Of a DNA stretch of 6,792 nucleotides, positions 5,956-6,792 are shown in pieces. The notes beneath the pieces are model-generated. The model was not told the DNA's origin and made no database searches. It worked only from the letters and a program-made list of their open reading frames with translations. This DNA is from JAUIHN01 sp964556075 (lineage in GTDB: Bacteria > Patescibacteriota > Saccharimonadia > Saccharimonadales > Saccharimonadaceae): assembly GCA_964556075.1 (NCBI GenBank), contig CAZKUV010000037.1:1-6792 (forward strand), read 5' to 3'. The position numbers were made by a program, and so were the translations under genes. The first letter of the stretch is position 1; every line of letters begins with the position of its first letter.

Positions 5956-6455
5956 AGAGATGTACGTAGAGAGCGCGAGCGGTGATATACCACGACCAGC
6001 GCAGCCAATCCGCCAAGCATCAGAGCGCTCATAAAGCCGCTAGCAATACCGGTCTGAGGGAGCGTCCCTGGCGCGTCAGCGGTACCATCATCGCCGCCCT
6101 GATACCCTGTTACTGGAATATTGGTTTCTTTTGCCGTGTCATCATTCTGTTCTTGCTGCTGCGGCTCGGTGGTTTCGTTCGCCGAAGGCTGTTCAGTCTG
6201 CCCATTGGTTTCCTGCTGCGATGGCTGCTCGGTATCTTCTTCGGACGGAGGTACTACTTCGAATCCATCGGTTGGGTTCTCGTTCGAACGATCGGACTCA
6301 TCGCCGCTTTCTTGCTCAACCGCCACTTCGGTTTCCTGACCGTCAGACAACAGCACATTTCGCACAACATACGTCCCGCCAATCAACAAAAATACGAGCA
6401 CACCGCCCACAATCAAGAATCCTACAATCGAACCTCTCTGACTTGCTCGCATCAT
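5952..6455 (-). CDS. LPXTG-type cell-wall-anchored surface protein with acidic linker (167 aa)
   Basis: From the ATG at 6455 this encodes 167 aa (MMRASQRGSI). GAGAGG at 6464-6469, 8 nt upstream, selects this start over an in-frame ATG at 6536. A hydrophobic segment at about 9-36 after a basic start is a signal peptide or signal anchor; I see no clear A-X-A cleavage site. Residues 38-131 are a low-complexity Glu/Asp/Gln/Asn/Thr/Ser/Pro linker with only two basic residues (R56, K109). The C-terminus is a full sorting signal: LPQTG at 132-136, a hydrophobic helix at about 140-157 and the tail HRSRSLRTSL. A sortase (not in the window) would be expected to cleave between T and G and join the protein to the envelope. 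A second motif of similar form, IPVTG, lies at 113-117. There is no cysteine. There is no folded domain, so a spacer, adhesin stalk or charge-coat role is inference. It is divergent from the ROK gene, and its stop overlaps the S1 promoter. Confidence 0.88.
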   Translation of the reverse strand: MMRASQRGSIVGFLIVGGVLVFLLIGGTYVVRNVLLSDGQETEVAVEQESGDESDRSNENPTDGFEVVPPSEEDTEQPSQQETNGQTEQPSANETTEPQQQEQNDDTAKETNIPVTGYQGGDDGTADAPGTLPQTGIASGFMSALMLGGLAALVVVYHRSRSLRTSL

Positions 6456-6482
6456 GTCAATTACCTCTCGTTTAATAGCTTT

Positions 6483-6511
6483 ACTATACTGTATTTTATG
6501 ACTCAGCGCAA
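6483..6511 (-). promoter_or_regulatory. Promoter of the LPQTG surface protein gene
   Basis: On the minus strand, TTGCGC (6506-6511) is followed by a 17-bp spacer and TATAGT (6483-6488). The predicted start is an A near 6476, giving a leader of about 21 nt with GAGAGG at 6464-6469. The -35 is weak (only TTG matches well), which would fit an activated or modest promoter. It overlaps an inverted repeat at 6510-6542. Confidence 0.5.
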
Positions 6512-6542
6512 CTGATAGAGAAGTTATTACTATCAATCAGTT
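6510..6542. repeat. Inverted repeat between divergent promoters
   Basis: AACTGAT (6510-6516) and ATCAGTT (6536-6542) are exact inverted repeats. A nested pair, TGATAG (6513-6518) and CTATCA (6530-6535), overlaps them, so the right arm holds two overlapping versions of the half-site. The element touches the -35 of the LPQTG promoter and lies just upstream of the ROK promoter. It is a candidate shared operator; nothing in the window shows which regulator would bind. Confidence 0.35.
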
Positions 6543-6558
6543 ATCCTCTCCGTTTATG

Positions 6559-6567
6559 TGCTACACT
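6559..6567 (+). promoter_or_regulatory. Extended -10 promoter of the ROK gene, probably giving a leaderless mRNA
   Basis: TG (6559-6560), one base, then TACACT (6562-6567) forms an extended -10 element. Normal spacing puts the transcription start at about 6573-6575, on the ATG at 6574. No -35 hexamer of consensus type is present upstream, which is usual for extended -10 promoters. No Shine-Dalgarno precedes the ATG. Confidence 0.45.
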
Positions 6568-6573
6568 ACTGGT

Positions 6574-6792
6574 ATGTTAGTAGCTATCGATACCGGCGGC
6601 ACCAAGACTCTGGTTGCCGGCTTTGACAAAGAGGGTAACCGGGGCAAGACTATCCGATTCGAGACACCGACCGACGTCAACGAATACGTATCTCAATTGA
6701 GATCGACCCTTGAAGAACATTTCGGCGATGAACAAGTCGAAATCATCTGCTTGGCGCTCCCTGGACTTATCAAAGGACAAACCGCTCAGTGG
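6574..6792 (+). CDS. ROK family sugar kinase or transcriptional regulator, N-terminal part
   Basis: The frame is open from ATG 6574 to the right edge (73 codons). The N-terminus MLVAIDTGGTKTLVAGFD contains the phosphate-1 signature D-x-G-G-T-K (D6-K11) of the ROK branch of the actin/hexokinase ATPase fold. CLALPGLIKG at 59-68 matches the strand and loop (xxLPGxI) that follows in this family. No helix-turn-helix domain precedes the kinase fold, so a kinase (glucokinase-like, ATP-dependent sugar phosphorylation in the cytoplasm) is more likely than a ROK repressor. The substrate-determining region lies outside the window, so no symbol is given. ROK kinases are about 300 aa, so roughly a quarter is present. 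It is transcribed away from the LPQTG gene. Confidence 0.88.
   Translation, partial: MLVAIDTGGTKTLVAGFDKEGNRGKTIRFETPTDVNEYVSQLRSTLEEHFGDEQVEIICLALPGLIKGQTAQW

Noticed and set aside
6456..6536. 27-residue N-terminal extension of the LPQTG protein from ATG 6536
   Set aside because: GAGAGG lies 8 nt before ATG 6455, the -10 and predicted transcription start fall inside the extension, and the basic residues then sit directly before the membrane segment as expected.
6577..6780. Minus-strand 67-codon frame
   Set aside because: It is antisense to the ROK gene, which shows the D-x-G-G-T-K motif in the plus-strand frame.
1..6792. UGA recoded as glycine (SR1/Gracilibacteria code)
   Set aside because: The LPQTG gene ends naturally at TGA right after its basic tail, and the recognisable proteins show no in-frame TGA.

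Overview
The window most likely comes from a reduced-genome Patescibacteria (CPR) bacterium, and Candidatus Saccharibacteria is my best guess. The basis is a very short translation initiation factor IF-2 (591 aa, minimal N-terminus), a four-domain S1 protein of 357 aa, several lineage-restricted-looking membrane proteins, and a Gram-positive-style LPQTG sorting signal. UGA is used as a normal stop, so the UGA-as-glycine code of SR1/Gracilibacteria does not apply. The taxon is inferred from protein architecture and not from a marker RNA.

Layout: five genes lie on the minus strand (reading from high to low coordinates) and one on the plus strand. From the right edge: a ROK-family sugar kinase/repressor runs off the right end on the plus strand (6574 onward). 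Divergent from it is a 167-aa surface protein with an N-terminal membrane segment, an acidic linker and a C-terminal LPQTG sorting signal (5952-6455). Next come the S1 RNA-binding-domain protein (4755-5828) and IF-2 (infB, 2927-4702), which read as a two-gene translation operon with a structured 5' leader. Then a 581-aa unrecognised single-pass membrane protein with a Thr/Pro-rich outer linker (1076-2821). Last is an unrecognised protein with glycine-rich hydrophobic segments that runs off the left end (1-955).

Promoters: four minus-strand promoters of the housekeeping type can be read directly, with 17-18 bp spacers. They precede the left-edge gene (TTGACT/TATATT), the 581-aa gene (TTGACA/TATTAT), the S1-infB operon (TTGACT/TACAAT) and the LPQTG gene (TTGCGC/TATAGT). 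The ROK gene has an extended -10 element placed so that its mRNA would begin at or very near the AUG. No convincing rho-independent terminator was found.

How the genes work together: S1 and IF-2 both act at translation initiation on the 30S subunit. The LPQTG protein and the two left-hand membrane proteins are probably envelope components, each with its own promoter. Nothing in the window links them mechanistically to translation. No RNA genes, mobile elements or CRISPR arrays were seen, and no gene-free stretch exceeds about 125 bases.
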